Source of the DNA: Nitrospiraceae bacterium
GTDB lineage: Bacteria > Nitrospirota > Nitrospiria > Nitrospirales > UBA8639
Direction: 5' to 3'
Assembly (NCBI GenBank): GCA_020632635.1
Contig: JACKFE010000001.1
Span: 957,501 to 1,019,991, forward strand
Length of the DNA stretch: 62,491 bases
Positions within the stretch are counted from its first letter, which is position 1; every line of letters starts with the position of its first letter. The position numbers and the translations under genes are program-made. Below the pieces are notes generated by a model. That model was not told where the DNA came from. It made no database searches and saw only the letters and a list, made by a program, of their open reading frames with translations. This document shows, piece by piece, positions 8,808 through 18,174 of this stretch.

Positions 8808-9824
8808 GTTTCCTAATAGATCGAATTCCAAGTTGAGAAATTGAGTCAATGTCTTATTTCCACTGAATCTTGCCACACGGGCTCCAGGAAAAGATGCACT
8901 CCCCAGACGGGAGAGCGTGAGATAGGGAGAAGGGGCCGGAGCGGGAATCAGTTCGGCCTTGCTGGGATAAGGAGGAACAGGACTATTCTGTCCAGCTATT
9001 CGATCATCACTAAAGAAATTGGCATTGGCATATTCGGTGACACCGACGGCGATCCCTAAGGTGGACTCGGGATTGGATCCGTTGTACACATTTCGGTCAA
9101 AAAGATTCGAAAATGGTTCCTCTCGCACCGCTCCTGCGACTTCTAACAATGAAGAATCGGGGTGGATAATCCCAGCACCGGTATAGGAAGCTACGCTCCG
9201 CCTAGCCATAAAATCATGCAATCCATCTCTGAAAACATGCGGATCATCCCGCACATGTGCCGGGTTTGCTGAGTCCTGCAGAAGATGCATGATCTGACCT
9301 AAGGCTCGAAAGGTCTTACCCCAATTTTCATCTCGCTCCGCTTTTGTGGGAGAGGTCAGAGCTTTGAAGTAATACTCTCGGGCATCGTTCCAAGACCATT
9401 CTTTTTCTCCCATAGGAAGGAGACTCCATTCAATCGCGGAATTGAATACTCTCCCCAAACCTGTATTGGATATGGGATCGTGGAAATGTCGAAAAAAACG
9501 AGGCCAATCATCTTCAAAATCGCTTCCCTGTTTTAATAATTCCCGTGGGGAACCTTCAAGAAGAAATGCGCTCAAACCTCCTTCTAAGCCTAGGTTCTCA
9601 ATTAGATACCCATTGAGTTCGGGTTCTACACTTGCGATGGCCTTGTCCGTCAATTCCACATGCGTTGGGATTTCCCAAGCTTCTACCTGACAAACAAAAG
9701 CTAGACCGGAGAAAATTCCACCTATCAACACTAACGAATTTCGCAGGCAGAAAAAGGAGGAAACCCGCTGGAAATTTTCTTCAAATAACTTATTTTTCCT
9801 GAGATAACGATGGTAGGTTTTCAT
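8370..9824 (-). CDS. Secreted zinc-dependent phospholipase C / S1-P1 nuclease-like protein, right copy
   Basis: 484-aa paralogue of the gene at 5734-7293. A basic N-terminus and a hydrophobic segment (residues about 22-47) precede a likely cleavage at VEA/WEIPTH, leaving the zinc-binding Trp at the mature N-terminus. HFHDP and HLLQDSANPAH keep the H-x3-D-x5-H zinc spacing. This copy lacks a roughly 14-residue insertion that the left copy has after the DPH motif. The C-terminal domain is almost identical to the left copy. It follows the small membrane protein by 35 bp and lies downstream of the complete PKD gene, so the three are probably one transcription unit. Substrate unknown. Confidence 0.75.
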   Translation of the reverse strand: MKTYHRYLRKNKLFEENFQRVSSFFCLRNSLVLIGGIFSGLAFVCQVEAWEIPTHVELTDKAIASVEPELNGYLIENLGLEGGLSAFLLEGSPRELLKQGSDFEDDWPRFFRHFHDPISNTGLGRVFNSAIEWSLLPMGEKEWSWNDAREYYFKALTSPTKAERDENWGKTFRALGQIMHLLQDSANPAHVRDDPHVFRDGLHDFMARRSVASYTGAGIIHPDSSLLEVAGAVREEPFSNLFDRNVYNGSNPESTLGIAVGVTEYANANFFSDDRIAGQNSPVPPYPSKAELIPAPAPSPYLTLSRLGSASFPGARVARFSGNKTLTQFLNLEFDLLGNLRLDDAVYDAYASHLIPRAVGYSAAVLDYFFRGDLRIQGSGQCYEPGLDATQFWVDFTPAHPSHYQGGQGFTLYFQDSNGLWVAEDFIPVREGSMRLTGGYTGSPSTVRLAVVYDGPLGPAGAVEARGIVAKAQKITGFIDTCLQ

Positions 9825-9859
9825 AATTTAAGGTCTTCTTTCCAACTAATTTTTATTTT

Positions 9860-10180
9860 TTAGAGTCCAGAAGAATTTTTCCCCTCAATATCAAACCTTT
9901 CCAATGTGGGGCCAATAAACCATCCCAATAAACCGTACTGTACGGGACCTGCAACAAAAATGATTATATGAAATCCCAAAGAGTCACCTAACCACCTTTC
10001 TAATGGGGTACCCATATAAAGTAAGACAGCAGGTAAATTCAAAACAGACACAAAGAACCCAAACCTCTCCCCTCGTCCTCCACTCAACACCCACCATGCA
10101 CCCACGATAATTAGGTATAGAGTAGCCAATCCCACGGCTCCGACAATTCGATACTTATTTTTTATCCAGAACGAATTCAT
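9860..10180 (-). CDS. Small membrane protein, right cassette copy
   Basis: 106 aa with three to four hydrophobic segments; family not recognised. It has the start MNSFW-x5-YRIV and the GG-x-GE motif shared with the left-copy protein. The ribosome site AGGGAG is well placed. It lies 38 bp after the PKD gene and 35 bp before the phospholipase-like gene, consistent with an operon. Confidence 0.7.
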   Translation of the reverse strand: MNSFWIKNKYRIVGAVGLATLYLIIVGAWWVLSGGRGERFGFFVSVLNLPAVLLYMGTPLERWLGDSLGFHIIIFVAGPVQYGLLGWFIGPTLERFDIEGKNSSGL

Positions 10181-10218
10181 GCATCGGTCTCCCTTAACAA
10201 TTCATGAAAGGCCGTTTC

Positions 10219-13200
10219 CTAATAATTCCGGATGCGCCATTGGCCGTCGTCGTCTAGGACAAATTCCACCTCCAGTGGAAATTGGATAGTGCCTATGATG
10301 AGTGGCATGGATGACCGAGCCACAATCCGAACCCCCTGCCCATCAGTGAGGTGCAGAGGCACACCAAACGTCGCAGCCAATTCACCCACGTGATCCTTCA
10401 GCACCATCCAATCATGCCGCATGACTTCACGCTTTTGAGAATGAATATACGTGAGTGCCTCCTCAATATTTCCTTGCGCCAAAGCTCCCATCAGGTCGGT
10501 CCAGTCCGCATTGAGTCGGGCTTCCAAGACTACAGAATCTTCGACCAGGACTACCGCCGAGCGTTCAAACGTATTTCCTGCATCATCCGTGACAATCACT
10601 TTGGGCTGGTATAAACCGGGTTCCGTAAAGATCACGGTTTGTTCAAAAAGGTCAGACCCTTGGGCGTCAATCGTTCCATCACCTTGATGGTCCCATTGAA
10701 TCAGGGACACAGGACGGTCGAGATCTATGAAAACTCGAGAGGCGACCTGGCTGGGAGCCACATTTCGATCGGGTGATACCCGCAACTGAACTTGATTCGT
10801 TGCAACTGCCGTCGTGTGGACCTGAATGGTAGAAGACGCCCTCTGACCGCATGCATTGGTCGCCTCCGCCACAATGGTAGTCGGTCCCAATGTTCCACTA
10901 CCTTCGCGTATGGGAACCCGATCCACAGCAAAAGCCGATCCAAATACTTTGGCAGCCTGTCGATTGATCAAAACCCCAACCGGACGAGGACTGCTGCTCA
11001 TCGTTCTACCTTTTACTAGCAGGGTGGGTTGGTTGATCGTAGCACCATCCAATGGAAGGTCAATGGTTACACTTAAACAATTAGCAGTACAAGCGATATA
11101 GGCCTGCACTTGCGCCCCGATCGGACCGGATGCTCTCACCTCCAAGTCATTCATTGCCTGAATCGTAACAGGTATTGTGACCTGCCCCTGAACAGAGGTG
11201 AGCTCCTGACGACTGATCACTTCGACTCCATTCAGCAAGACCGTTCCCTGAGTGACCCGATTGGCTCCGCCCGATACTCCATTGATGATCACTAATTCGT
11301 ATTGGGCCGCTGGCTCGCAATTCGAAAATTTCGCTTGGAAGATTTCCTCTCCGCCCGTTTGCTTGACCCATTCCACCGGTCCCCAGATTGGCGTCAGATA
11401 GGTTGGAGTTGCTGAACGGGTGACTGTGCGGCTTATCGTGTTGGTATGCCCAGAGGCATCGACGCCGGTTACGACTAGAGTATTTTGGCCTTCCTGTAAA
11501 ATAATGCCATCAGCTACGAAAACGTTCCCAGTCAAGGTAGCGGAGATACCATTGACGGTTACGGTAGCGGCGGTATCGCTCACAAAACCTGTCACCGTAA
11601 TGGGGCTCATTCCCACCACACTCCCTTCCGCCGGACTGGCGATAATCAGAGACGGGACGGAGGCTGATGGAGACGCCAGAGCGGTGATCGCCACCGAATC
11701 GGAAGCACTGATGACCAGTCCATCAGAAACCACGAGGGAGGCCACATACGTTCCCGGCACATCTGGCACAAGAGTCGGATGGACCAATCCGGGGTTTAAG
11801 AGAAATGCTGCACTTTCCGGGGGTCGTACCTGCAAGAGCCACTGGAAGGTCAGGTCATTTCCGTCAAGATCGCGTGACGCACTTCCATTCAGAGTGACCA
11901 AGGTATGAACTTGCACATGTTGATCTTGCCCTGCATCGGCTATCGGTGCAGTATTGCCTGCCGTCATCGTGACAGTGACAGGCAAACTATTCGTTTTTCC
12001 ATCATTGACAATGAGCTGGGCCACATACACCCCAGACACCTCAGCCACAAAACTCGGTCGAACGCCAGTTGAATCCGAAAGGATTGCAGTACTTCCAGTC
12101 GGCATGGCGATAAGTGCCCACTGAAACGTTAAAGGATCGCCATCCACATCGCTCGACTGGCGACCATCCAATTGCACCGTATTCCCCACAGGGAGAATCT
12201 GATCCTGTCCCGCATAGGCCACAGGTTTGGAATTTTGGGTGTTAATGAACACCGAGACGGGCACACTATCCTCATGTCCATCATTCACAATCAATTGCAC
12301 ATGATAGGCCCCTGGTTTATCCACTTGAAAGCTTGGCGTTGGTGAAGTGGGCTCTAAAAGGCTTGCCATACTCCCACTTGGAACACCCAGAAAGGCCCAA
12401 TTGAAACTTAAGGCATCGCCATCGACATCGCGAGACTGAGTCCCATCCAGGAAAACCGATTGAGTCACGAACACGGTTTGATCCTGCCCAGCTACTCCTA
12501 CGGGTGGGGAATTGATGGTGGTGATCAGGACGGTGTCGGGTTCGCTATCTATCCTGCCATCATTAACGATGAGTTGAAGGGTATAGGTCCCTGGCACATC
12601 GATCATCAGAGTCGGCATGATGGCGGTCACATCTGAAAGCGCAGCCACACTCCCGGAAGGTCGAGACAGCAATTCCCAACGATAGGTCAGACGGTTGCCA
12701 TCCACGTCCGCGGAATCGCCACCGTCAAGGCGCACGATTGTCCCCACCTGAACGGTTTGATCGAGACCCGCCTGAGCCACCGGTGGAGCATTTCCCCCCT
12801 GTCCCAACCCAAAGCCCCCTTCTAATTCGATGACCGAATGGTCCCCCATCCGAACCCATTTCCCCACGAACGCACCTTTGGCATGACTCCCGCCTCCGAC
12901 CCGCAGCAACCCGTAAGGAACATACACGTTCGCTCGCACAACGCTTTCCTTCCCAACACTCACCGCCTCCCAGGTGTCGTCAGATTCATCCATCCTGGCA
13001 TTGGGTGCCGTGCAAATGATGACGACATCGCCAGCAGTCAATGCCGCTGATCTAGAGGCAGGTCCGACCACGGTATGCTGCCCAACTTCGATCCGGCCTT
13101 TTACAAGAATTTTCACCGGATTCAAGGCCAAAACACGAGCCCCTTCACGAACGTCCCACTGCCGAAAATGATAACGCCCACCTGCAAGCACAAGCGTGGC

Positions 13201-13701
13201 ACCCCGGCCAACTTTGAGGCGGTCATAATGCCCAGGTTCAAGAAGACGCGTCCCTTTTTCAGGGACCTCGATATCATGAAATCCCGGTTTCACATGAGGG
13301 ATAGGCGGCAGGACAGAAACCAAGGGAAGTGTCACGGGCGTGGTCACCGTCCCCCGTATCTGACCTGAGCCTAAGAGCGTATTGACCGAAATACTCTGGA
13401 CTTTTGAACCGCTTTTCAGCCGGATGGAATCACCCATAACCCGGCTTTCTGGATCTTGAATGACCACGTTATGCCCGATGGTCACTTCCTGCTCTCCATT
13501 CAAATAGGTTCCATTGCCAGCCTGGTTCGCCCCAACATCCCCGCTAAGGACTGTGCTACCTTTCCGAAGCCACACTCCCTCATTCCCCAAAACCACAAAA
13601 TCCTGCGCAGTTGCGACACCTATACACACTAGGTGAATCCAGATTAACCCCAGGCCCCAGAAACCTGTCTTCCATGACCAGATAATCTTTTTACATCTCA
13701 T
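10219..13701 (-). CDS. Large secreted multi-domain protein with PKD/Ig-like repeats
   Basis: 1160 aa from the ATG at 13701, preferred over the upstream in-frame ATG at 13824 because it is followed by a signal peptide (a KK-rich start, then a hydrophobic stretch ending in TAQ) and preceded by GGAG. After the signal, about 300 residues of short beta strands rich in Gly and Val resemble a beta-solenoid. Four PKD/REJ-like repeats of about 95 residues follow, each with AG-x-DQ, LDG, SxDVDGxxLTxxW and a VNDG ending. An Ig-like domain, a further beta region and a fifth PKD-like unit (DHQGDGTID) come next. The C-terminal 100 residues are helical and charged. It is likely a cell-surface or extracellular structural or adhesion protein. 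Its 3' end is copied as a pseudogene at 7735-8250. Confidence 0.8.
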   Translation of the reverse strand: MRCKKIIWSWKTGFWGLGLIWIHLVCIGVATAQDFVVLGNEGVWLRKGSTVLSGDVGANQAGNGTYLNGEQEVTIGHNVVIQDPESRVMGDSIRLKSGSKVQSISVNTLLGSGQIRGTVTTPVTLPLVSVLPPIPHVKPGFHDIEVPEKGTRLLEPGHYDRLKVGRGATLVLAGGRYHFRQWDVREGARVLALNPVKILVKGRIEVGQHTVVGPASRSAALTAGDVVIICTAPNARMDESDDTWEAVSVGKESVVRANVYVPYGLLRVGGGSHAKGAFVGKWVRMGDHSVIELEGGFGLGQGGNAPPVAQAGLDQTVQVGTIVRLDGGDSADVDGNRLTYRWELLSRPSGSVAALSDVTAIMPTLMIDVPGTYTLQLIVNDGRIDSEPDTVLITTINSPPVGVAGQDQTVFVTQSVFLDGTQSRDVDGDALSFNWAFLGVPSGSMASLLEPTSPTPSFQVDKPGAYHVQLIVNDGHEDSVPVSVFINTQNSKPVAYAGQDQILPVGNTVQLDGRQSSDVDGDPLTFQWALIAMPTGSTAILSDSTGVRPSFVAEVSGVYVAQLIVNDGKTNSLPVTVTMTAGNTAPIADAGQDQHVQVHTLVTLNGSASRDLDGNDLTFQWLLQVRPPESAAFLLNPGLVHPTLVPDVPGTYVASLVVSDGLVISASDSVAITALASPSASVPSLIIASPAEGSVVGMSPITVTGFVSDTAATVTVNGISATLTGNVFVADGIILQEGQNTLVVTGVDASGHTNTISRTVTRSATPTYLTPIWGPVEWVKQTGGEEIFQAKFSNCEPAAQYELVIINGVSGGANRVTQGTVLLNGVEVISRQELTSVQGQVTIPVTIQAMNDLEVRASGPIGAQVQAYIACTANCLSVTIDLPLDGATINQPTLLVKGRTMSSSPRPVGVLINRQAAKVFGSAFAVDRVPIREGSGTLGPTTIVAEATNACGQRASSTIQVHTTAVATNQVQLRVSPDRNVAPSQVASRVFIDLDRPVSLIQWDHQGDGTIDAQGSDLFEQTVIFTEPGLYQPKVIVTDDAGNTFERSAVVLVEDSVVLEARLNADWTDLMGALAQGNIEEALTYIHSQKREVMRHDWMVLKDHVGELAATFGVPLHLTDGQGVRIVARSSMPLIIGTIQFPLEVEFVLDDDGQWRIRNY

Positions 13702-14054
13702 ATATGATTCTCCATACAAAATTATCTTGACGCGAACCGACGCAATCTGGTTCCCGGTGAGATTTCGTTCTCTCTTATCGACCAAATAGTGGAAACATTT
13801 CCTTGGTGCCATTTTTGGCCACACGAGGTTGGCACCAATCTTTCCTGAAGACTTTTCTCGTGAACATTCGGCTGGGATCTAAAGAAAAAACCCGAAAAGC
13901 TCATTCACCGCTAGACCGGTGATTTCTCTTGGTACTGACAGAGAAAATGATGGGATAGAGGTAACTAAAACAAACGGAAGGTACGAAATTTCTTATCGAA
14001 GGGAAAGCTAATCGTGAAAAAAGACTACGGTCTTATTGCCAGACCTCAATGGAG
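13702..14054. promoter_or_regulatory. Leader/promoter region of the PKD gene with a 9-bp stem hairpin
   Basis: The region holds an inverted repeat, TTGGTGCCA at 13803-13811 and its exact complement at 13830-13838, with an 18-base loop, about 100 bases upstream of the PKD start. It could be an mRNA leader structure or an operator. I could not match it to a known riboswitch class, including the c-di-GMP types sometimes found before PKD adhesins. No gene is seen in the rest. Confidence 0.4.
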
Positions 14055-14348
14055 TCAGGAATATTCTTGCAGAACAGTCACCCCCAGATAACGGAGGCGG
14101 CGGAAATATTCGGAGGCTTCTTCGGGAAGGTCGGTAAACAGTGGGTCTAATTCGGCTAGGCAGTCGCGAAGAATTTCGACCCGGGGTTCATCTAATTGGT
14201 ATTCATCAAGAAAGTAGGATAAACATCCGCCAATCACGGTATCCAAGGTCATGAGTTGCCCTTCATCCCCCCCTAGGCTGTTGGGCCAATCATCAGATTG
14301 GTGCACTTTCCAAATGTCTTCGATTTTTTGGCGATCGCTATCCGTCAT
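14055..14348 (-). CDS. Hypothetical protein, 97 aa
   Basis: A small, strongly acidic, predicted helical protein without signal or membrane segments. It begins MTDSDRQKIEDIWKVHQSDD and ends with a helix containing EYFRRLRYLG. Family not recognised. A GGAGAGG ribosome site precedes the ATG. It follows the membrane protein gene on the same strand and probably ends the operon that starts with phosphoglycerate mutase. Confidence 0.65.
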   Translation of the reverse strand: MTDSDRQKIEDIWKVHQSDDWPNSLGGDEGQLMTLDTVIGGCLSYFLDEYQLDEPRVEILRDCLAELDPLFTDLPEEASEYFRRLRYLGVTVLQEYS

Positions 14349-14404
14349 ATTGTTCTGCCTCTCCTAGCCAACCCGGGCACCCTATGTGCACCCATGGTTC
14401 TCCC

Positions 14405-14794
14405 TTACTGATCCCGTCCCCAATTCAGGGCATCCAACAGAAGGACCGACAGCGTACATAATCCCAAGCCCCAGATCCGATAATCCACCGCCTCCCGTTC
14501 CAAACACCACTTCACAATCCGAAGCCGCCACAGATCCGACCCGGCGTACAGAAACACGCCTTTGGCAATCATGCTGAAGCCCACGATGATCCACAACGGT
14601 TGATAGGCTAATCGCCACGTTCCCACTAACAGCAAGAGGCCCAAGAAGGCCGCAATTCCGCCCCAACGTAAAAATCCGGGTGAAGCCGCCAGAGAGTGCC
14701 GGAGCGTCATGATGACCCGCTGGGGAGAAAAGATGAGCGCCACGCCATCCGCCATCCACAACCCGGCAATGAAGAAGAGAAGAAAGACGATCAT
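14405..14794 (-). CDS. Small integral membrane protein, 129 aa
   Basis: Four hydrophobic stretches are visible (about residues 1-22, 42-62, 66-86 and 108-124), with a short basic loop between the third and fourth. The family is not recognised; its size and layout resemble small DUF-type membrane proteins. An AGGGG ribosome site lies before the ATG. It begins 32 bp after the phosphoglycerate mutase stop and is probably co-transcribed. Confidence 0.65.
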   Translation of the reverse strand: MIVFLLFFIAGLWMADGVALIFSPQRVIMTLRHSLAASPGFLRWGGIAAFLGLLLLVGTWRLAYQPLWIIVGFSMIAKGVFLYAGSDLWRLRIVKWCLEREAVDYRIWGLGLCTLSVLLLDALNWGRDQ

Positions 14795-14826
14795 CGATAC
14801 CCCTTGGAATGGCTCACCTTCATGTC

Positions 14827-15432
14827 TTACAAATACCGGTGGGCCATCGCCGCCCCAGCCGCATCAAACTCATAAAGAAGCGGGGCCCCGGTGGGAATAT
14901 TCAATTCCAACACCTGTTCCCTAGATAAGTGCTCCAGATGCATGACGAGTGCGCGCAGACTATTCCCATGGGCGACGATCAAGACCGTTCTCTCTTTTTG
15001 CAGTTCCGGGCGAATGTGTTGCTCGAAATAGGGCAAGACCCGCTCAGCCGTGTCCTTGAGACTTTCGCCCCCGGGCGGCCGAACATCGAAACTCCGCCGC
15101 CAGATTTTCACTTGCTCCTCGCCAAACTTCTTCACGGTGTCGGCTTTATTCAGGCCTTGCAAATCTCCATACATTCGCTCGTTTAACGCTTGGTTTTCCT
15201 GAATCGGCAATTCCGTTTGCCCCAGCACTTCCAAGACCAATTTCAACGTATCTTTCGCCCGCTTGAGGACCGACGTGAAGGCGCAATCAAACCGAAAGGA
15301 TGCCAATTTTTTCCCGGCCTCCCGGGCTTCCTGCTCTCCCTTCGGCGATAGAGCCACATCCACCCATCCCGTGAATCGATTTTCCAAATTCCATTGGGAC
15401 TCTCCGTGACGAATCAGCACCAACCGCGCCAT
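14827..15432 (-). CDS. gpmA: 2,3-bisphosphoglycerate-dependent phosphoglycerate mutase
   Basis: Interconverts 3- and 2-phosphoglycerate in glycolysis and gluconeogenesis. The 201-aa product begins MARLVLIRHGESQWN, with the phosphorylated catalytic histidine in RHGE. It continues with FTGWVDV, LKRAKDT, NERMYGDLQGLNK and a second catalytic histidine in VAHGNSLRALV, all hallmark segments of the dPGM family. The start is set at 15432 because GGAGG sits seven bases upstream and residue 2 onward matches the family start; an in-frame ATG 45 bases further up is less likely. It is slightly shorter than the E. coli enzyme (about 250 aa), like the short dPGM type. Confidence 0.93.
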   Translation of the reverse strand: MARLVLIRHGESQWNLENRFTGWVDVALSPKGEQEAREAGKKLASFRFDCAFTSVLKRAKDTLKLVLEVLGQTELPIQENQALNERMYGDLQGLNKADTVKKFGEEQVKIWRRSFDVRPPGGESLKDTAERVLPYFEQHIRPELQKERTVLIVAHGNSLRALVMHLEHLSREQVLELNIPTGAPLLYEFDAAGAAMAHRYL

Positions 15433-15540
15433 GTGTGTTCCTCCCTTTCTGCACTCGTCCATGTCGTGTTCTGCCATACTGCCTTATGGGTTAACGCTTG
15501 CATTGACCTGCCTCGAATCGTACCATGACGGCATTTCCCC

Positions 15541-16410
15541 ATGCCCGCACACCCTACCATGCCGACCTCTTCCGCCAAATGGACCCAATTTGCTGATTGG
15601 TGGGTCGCCTTGGCCCAACGCCATGGGGTAGCTGAGCGAGCCCAGCTCTTTTTTCAAAACGGGCTAGGTCCGCAAAAAGCCCTGGATCGGGCCGCCCAAG
15701 AAGGCGCCGATCTGGATTATATCTTGTTTACTCTCATTCGGCACTGGATTCCCCCCGTCCTTCCGCCCTCCGGAAAGGAACGATCGGCAAAACACGACTC
15801 CGACTACTGGCTCGAGTCTGAACAAATATTGAAGGCCGCCGTCCTTCGGCTGCGAGAACTACGTCCCGTCATTGACATGCTCACTACCCCCAATCCCCTG
15901 GAAACGCCTCATGGTGAGGCGCGGCCTCAGGTTGAAGTGGAATTGGCCAACATGCTGGAGGGCATTGCCGAAGTCGTGGGAGGATATGGAGGGCCGGATT
16001 ATACCTCCATCATCAAAAACTTCGACCCCATTCCGCTTCGTCAAACCCAACCCTTTAAACATAATAAAAAGCATAGCGCAGAACTGTGGGTCGTCTTTTT
16101 ATTGAAGGAACATTTCCGAGGGTTAGGATTAGGGAAAGATCGTACCTGGAAAGTTATTGCCGAGCTGATCAAAGCCGCGAATATTTTCTCTCAGGACGAA
16201 CAACCGCCTACCCCCGAAGCGCTCAAATCCTGGTGGACCAAAAATTGGCCTCGCACCTATACGCTTCTCACGGAAAAAGGGGAACAGAACGAGTCCAAAT
16301 TCAATGCGTCCCAATCGGACTACGAGTGGTTCCAATCCTGGTTTACCTGGCAGACAGCCGCCGTTGCTTCTGCTCCCACCTCTCCCGGAGGTCGATCGAA
16401 ACCAAGCTGA
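15541..16410 (+). CDS. Hypothetical protein, 289 aa
   Basis: Not recognised. Soluble, Trp-rich, and mostly helical in composition, with no signal peptide. Its middle part has a segment around HSAELWVVFLLKEHFRGL and a lysine- and tryptophan-rich stretch (SWWTKNWPRTYTLL). The C-terminal 20 residues are low-complexity Ala/Ser/Pro. The start is uncertain, as a second ATG lies six codons in and neither has a clear ribosome site. It is convergent with the DUF2628-like gene, with 16 bp between the stops. Confidence 0.6.
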   Translation: MPAHPTMPTSSAKWTQFADWWVALAQRHGVAERAQLFFQNGLGPQKALDRAAQEGADLDYILFTLIRHWIPPVLPPSGKERSAKHDSDYWLESEQILKAAVLRLRELRPVIDMLTTPNPLETPHGEARPQVEVELANMLEGIAEVVGGYGGPDYTSIIKNFDPIPLRQTQPFKHNKKHSAELWVVFLLKEHFRGLGLGKDRTWKVIAELIKAANIFSQDEQPPTPEALKSWWTKNWPRTYTLLTEKGEQNESKFNASQSDYEWFQSWFTWQTAAVASAPTSPGGRSKPS

Positions 16411-16426
16411 GAAGCGCTGACCCCTT

Positions 16427-17104
16427 CTACATGGCCCTTCGCCGAGAGCTGCTGCCTTCCTCCGTCGGCACCGGAAAATCCGGAGGACCCTCCTGAATGG
16501 CCGAGACCAGCAACCCAATCATTATCACATGCAGGGCCACGCCTAACCACAGGACATAGGGTTGTACTCCGCCTTCCTCCTGTACCAAGCGTGTTCTGGC
16601 CTCCATATCCATATGAGGGATCGCCAGAATGCGCTGAAGTTTGTCTTTGACATGCCAGTAATACAAATAATTGGCACTACCTCCCGCCAACATTCGCGAG
16701 ACCAATCCGACCGACATATCGCCGGTTAAAAAGATCGCCAGCGCGGGAAATACGGCATATAGGAGGGCAAACAGATACATTTTCCGATACAGAAACCATA
16801 AGAACGAATCAAACAACGCGGCAGGCCAGTTCCACGTGAGGACGAACTGCGGACCACTGGGTGTGTCAATTTGTTCAAATTTTTTCTTGTAATACTCGAA
16901 AGCGGGGCGCCATCCCCATCCGTTCTTCATTGAAAATTGCAGGGACTTACTGGGACCCACAAAGGCTTCCCACAGTTGCGTCTGAGACACTTCAGACTGA
17001 GAGGGGACGGGTTCTGGATCGGCAATGGCGAGGGTTTGGCCGCAATGCAAACAAAACTTGGATTCTTCAGGAACGTCTTGTGCACAAATAGGACAGGATT
17101 TCAT
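16427..17104 (-). CDS. Zinc-ribbon membrane protein, DUF2628-like
   Basis: 225 aa. Residues 1-22 form a zinc ribbon (CPIC...CLHC). After a polar linker comes a region with the DUF2628-like pattern of an aromatic-rich start (WGWRPAFEYY), NWPAALFDSFLWFLYRKMY and two hydrophobic segments. A further membrane segment lies near the C-terminus (about residues 182-203), followed by a basic tail. It is probably an inner-membrane protein with a cytoplasmic zinc ribbon; the function of the family is not known. It is encoded 104 bp downstream of another zinc-finger membrane protein on the same strand. Confidence 0.72.
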   Translation of the reverse strand: MKSCPICAQDVPEESKFCLHCGQTLAIADPEPVPSQSEVSQTQLWEAFVGPSKSLQFSMKNGWGWRPAFEYYKKKFEQIDTPSGPQFVLTWNWPAALFDSFLWFLYRKMYLFALLYAVFPALAIFLTGDMSVGLVSRMLAGGSANYLYYWHVKDKLQRILAIPHMDMEARTRLVQEEGGVQPYVLWLGVALHVIMIGLLVSAIQEGPPDFPVPTEEGSSSRRRAM

Positions 17105-17208
17105 CGAGTTCGGTTATAGCATTCCCCTTGAATCCACACAAGTTACGGTCGGCCAGAGAAAAAGACCGCCATGGATGAAACGGAAAAATGCACACACATT
17201 CTCGGCGG

Positions 17209-17889
17209 TCATAAATTTTCCACTTTTTCGTTTTCGGTTCGGTTTCGCATTTCCCGATCAAGATATTCATAAGCCAGGCGCTTCACTTCCTTGATCTGGA
17301 TAGGCCGGTCATAGGGATCACTGTGCCCACAGGGAAAGCCGCAGAATCGGCATTGGGCCGGCAGGAAAGAAGTAGGCTCCGCATCCCGACCGACCCAACG
17401 CTTCAAACATCCCGGACAAAAAGGCCCGTGAATCATAAAGGCCACTTGCTCATCGGTAAGATCAGCGGCCTGTGATCTTCCGGCATGGGCCCAAACCACG
17501 TCACTCAAGGTAAACCGAAGCCCTCGCCAAACAAGGGAATGAATGGAAGAGGTGACGGCGGTTGCGCTGTCAGACCAGGTATTCCACCCCATTCCCGGCG
17601 CTCTGGAAATTATTCCATCCGTTGATGTACTTGGCCCCAGAAGGGCAGTGGCTTGCCGAGATTCTAAAACGGCAAGCCGATTTTCAACCCTCGCCTGGTT
17701 TTGGTTCACCTGTACCTGGATGGCCTTGACCTCATCAACATTCGCGGCGTGCAATCCATTTCGCAGTATCCGCTGCATGGCTCGGACAAGGTCCCCGGCC
17801 GAATTGCCTTCCGTCTTCCAGTGCCATCCCAGATATAGGCAGCCTATAACAACCAGAACCACCAATAAGATGCTTGTCACTCCATCCAT
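17209..17889 (-). CDS. Membrane-anchored protein with C-terminal zinc finger
   Basis: 226 aa. A single N-terminal membrane helix (about residues 5-24) is followed by a helical, Gln-rich segment that could form a coiled coil (about residues 45-80), a Ser/Thr-rich middle, and a cysteine cluster near residues 158-188 (GPFCPGCLKRW and CRFCGFPCG), which looks like a zinc site. The end is highly charged. Family not recognised. Together with the next gene it makes two adjacent membrane proteins carrying zinc ribbons. Confidence 0.62.
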   Translation of the reverse strand: MDGVTSILLVVLVVIGCLYLGWHWKTEGNSAGDLVRAMQRILRNGLHAANVDEVKAIQVQVNQNQARVENRLAVLESRQATALLGPSTSTDGIISRAPGMGWNTWSDSATAVTSSIHSLVWRGLRFTLSDVVWAHAGRSQAADLTDEQVAFMIHGPFCPGCLKRWVGRDAEPTSFLPAQCRFCGFPCGHSDPYDRPIQIKEVKRLAYEYLDREMRNRTENEKVENL

Positions 17890-18174
17890 TAGTCACACAT
17901 CCATTCCATTGACCATAGTCATCAGCCCTGCATGAGAGGTCGAATCCCTACCCCGGAAACACTCCCCTCTCTGATACATGAATCTCTCCCTCATCCTTCG
18001 TCAACATGGCATCTGGCCATGTACTGGAACTTCAACATATTTTGGGGTATGGTTCAACTTATGATCGAAAAAGATCGTGTATGGGGGAGCATCCAGAAAC
18101 CTCCCCAAGCAAGAAGCGTTTCCACGCCACAGTCTTCAGAGGCGTAACAGTTACAAAATTTGGTTGACTCTTCG

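Noticed and set aside
13702..13900. Possible cyclic di-GMP riboswitch before the PKD gene
   Set aside because: Only a simple 9-bp hairpin is seen; the conserved core of the GEMM riboswitch was not found.
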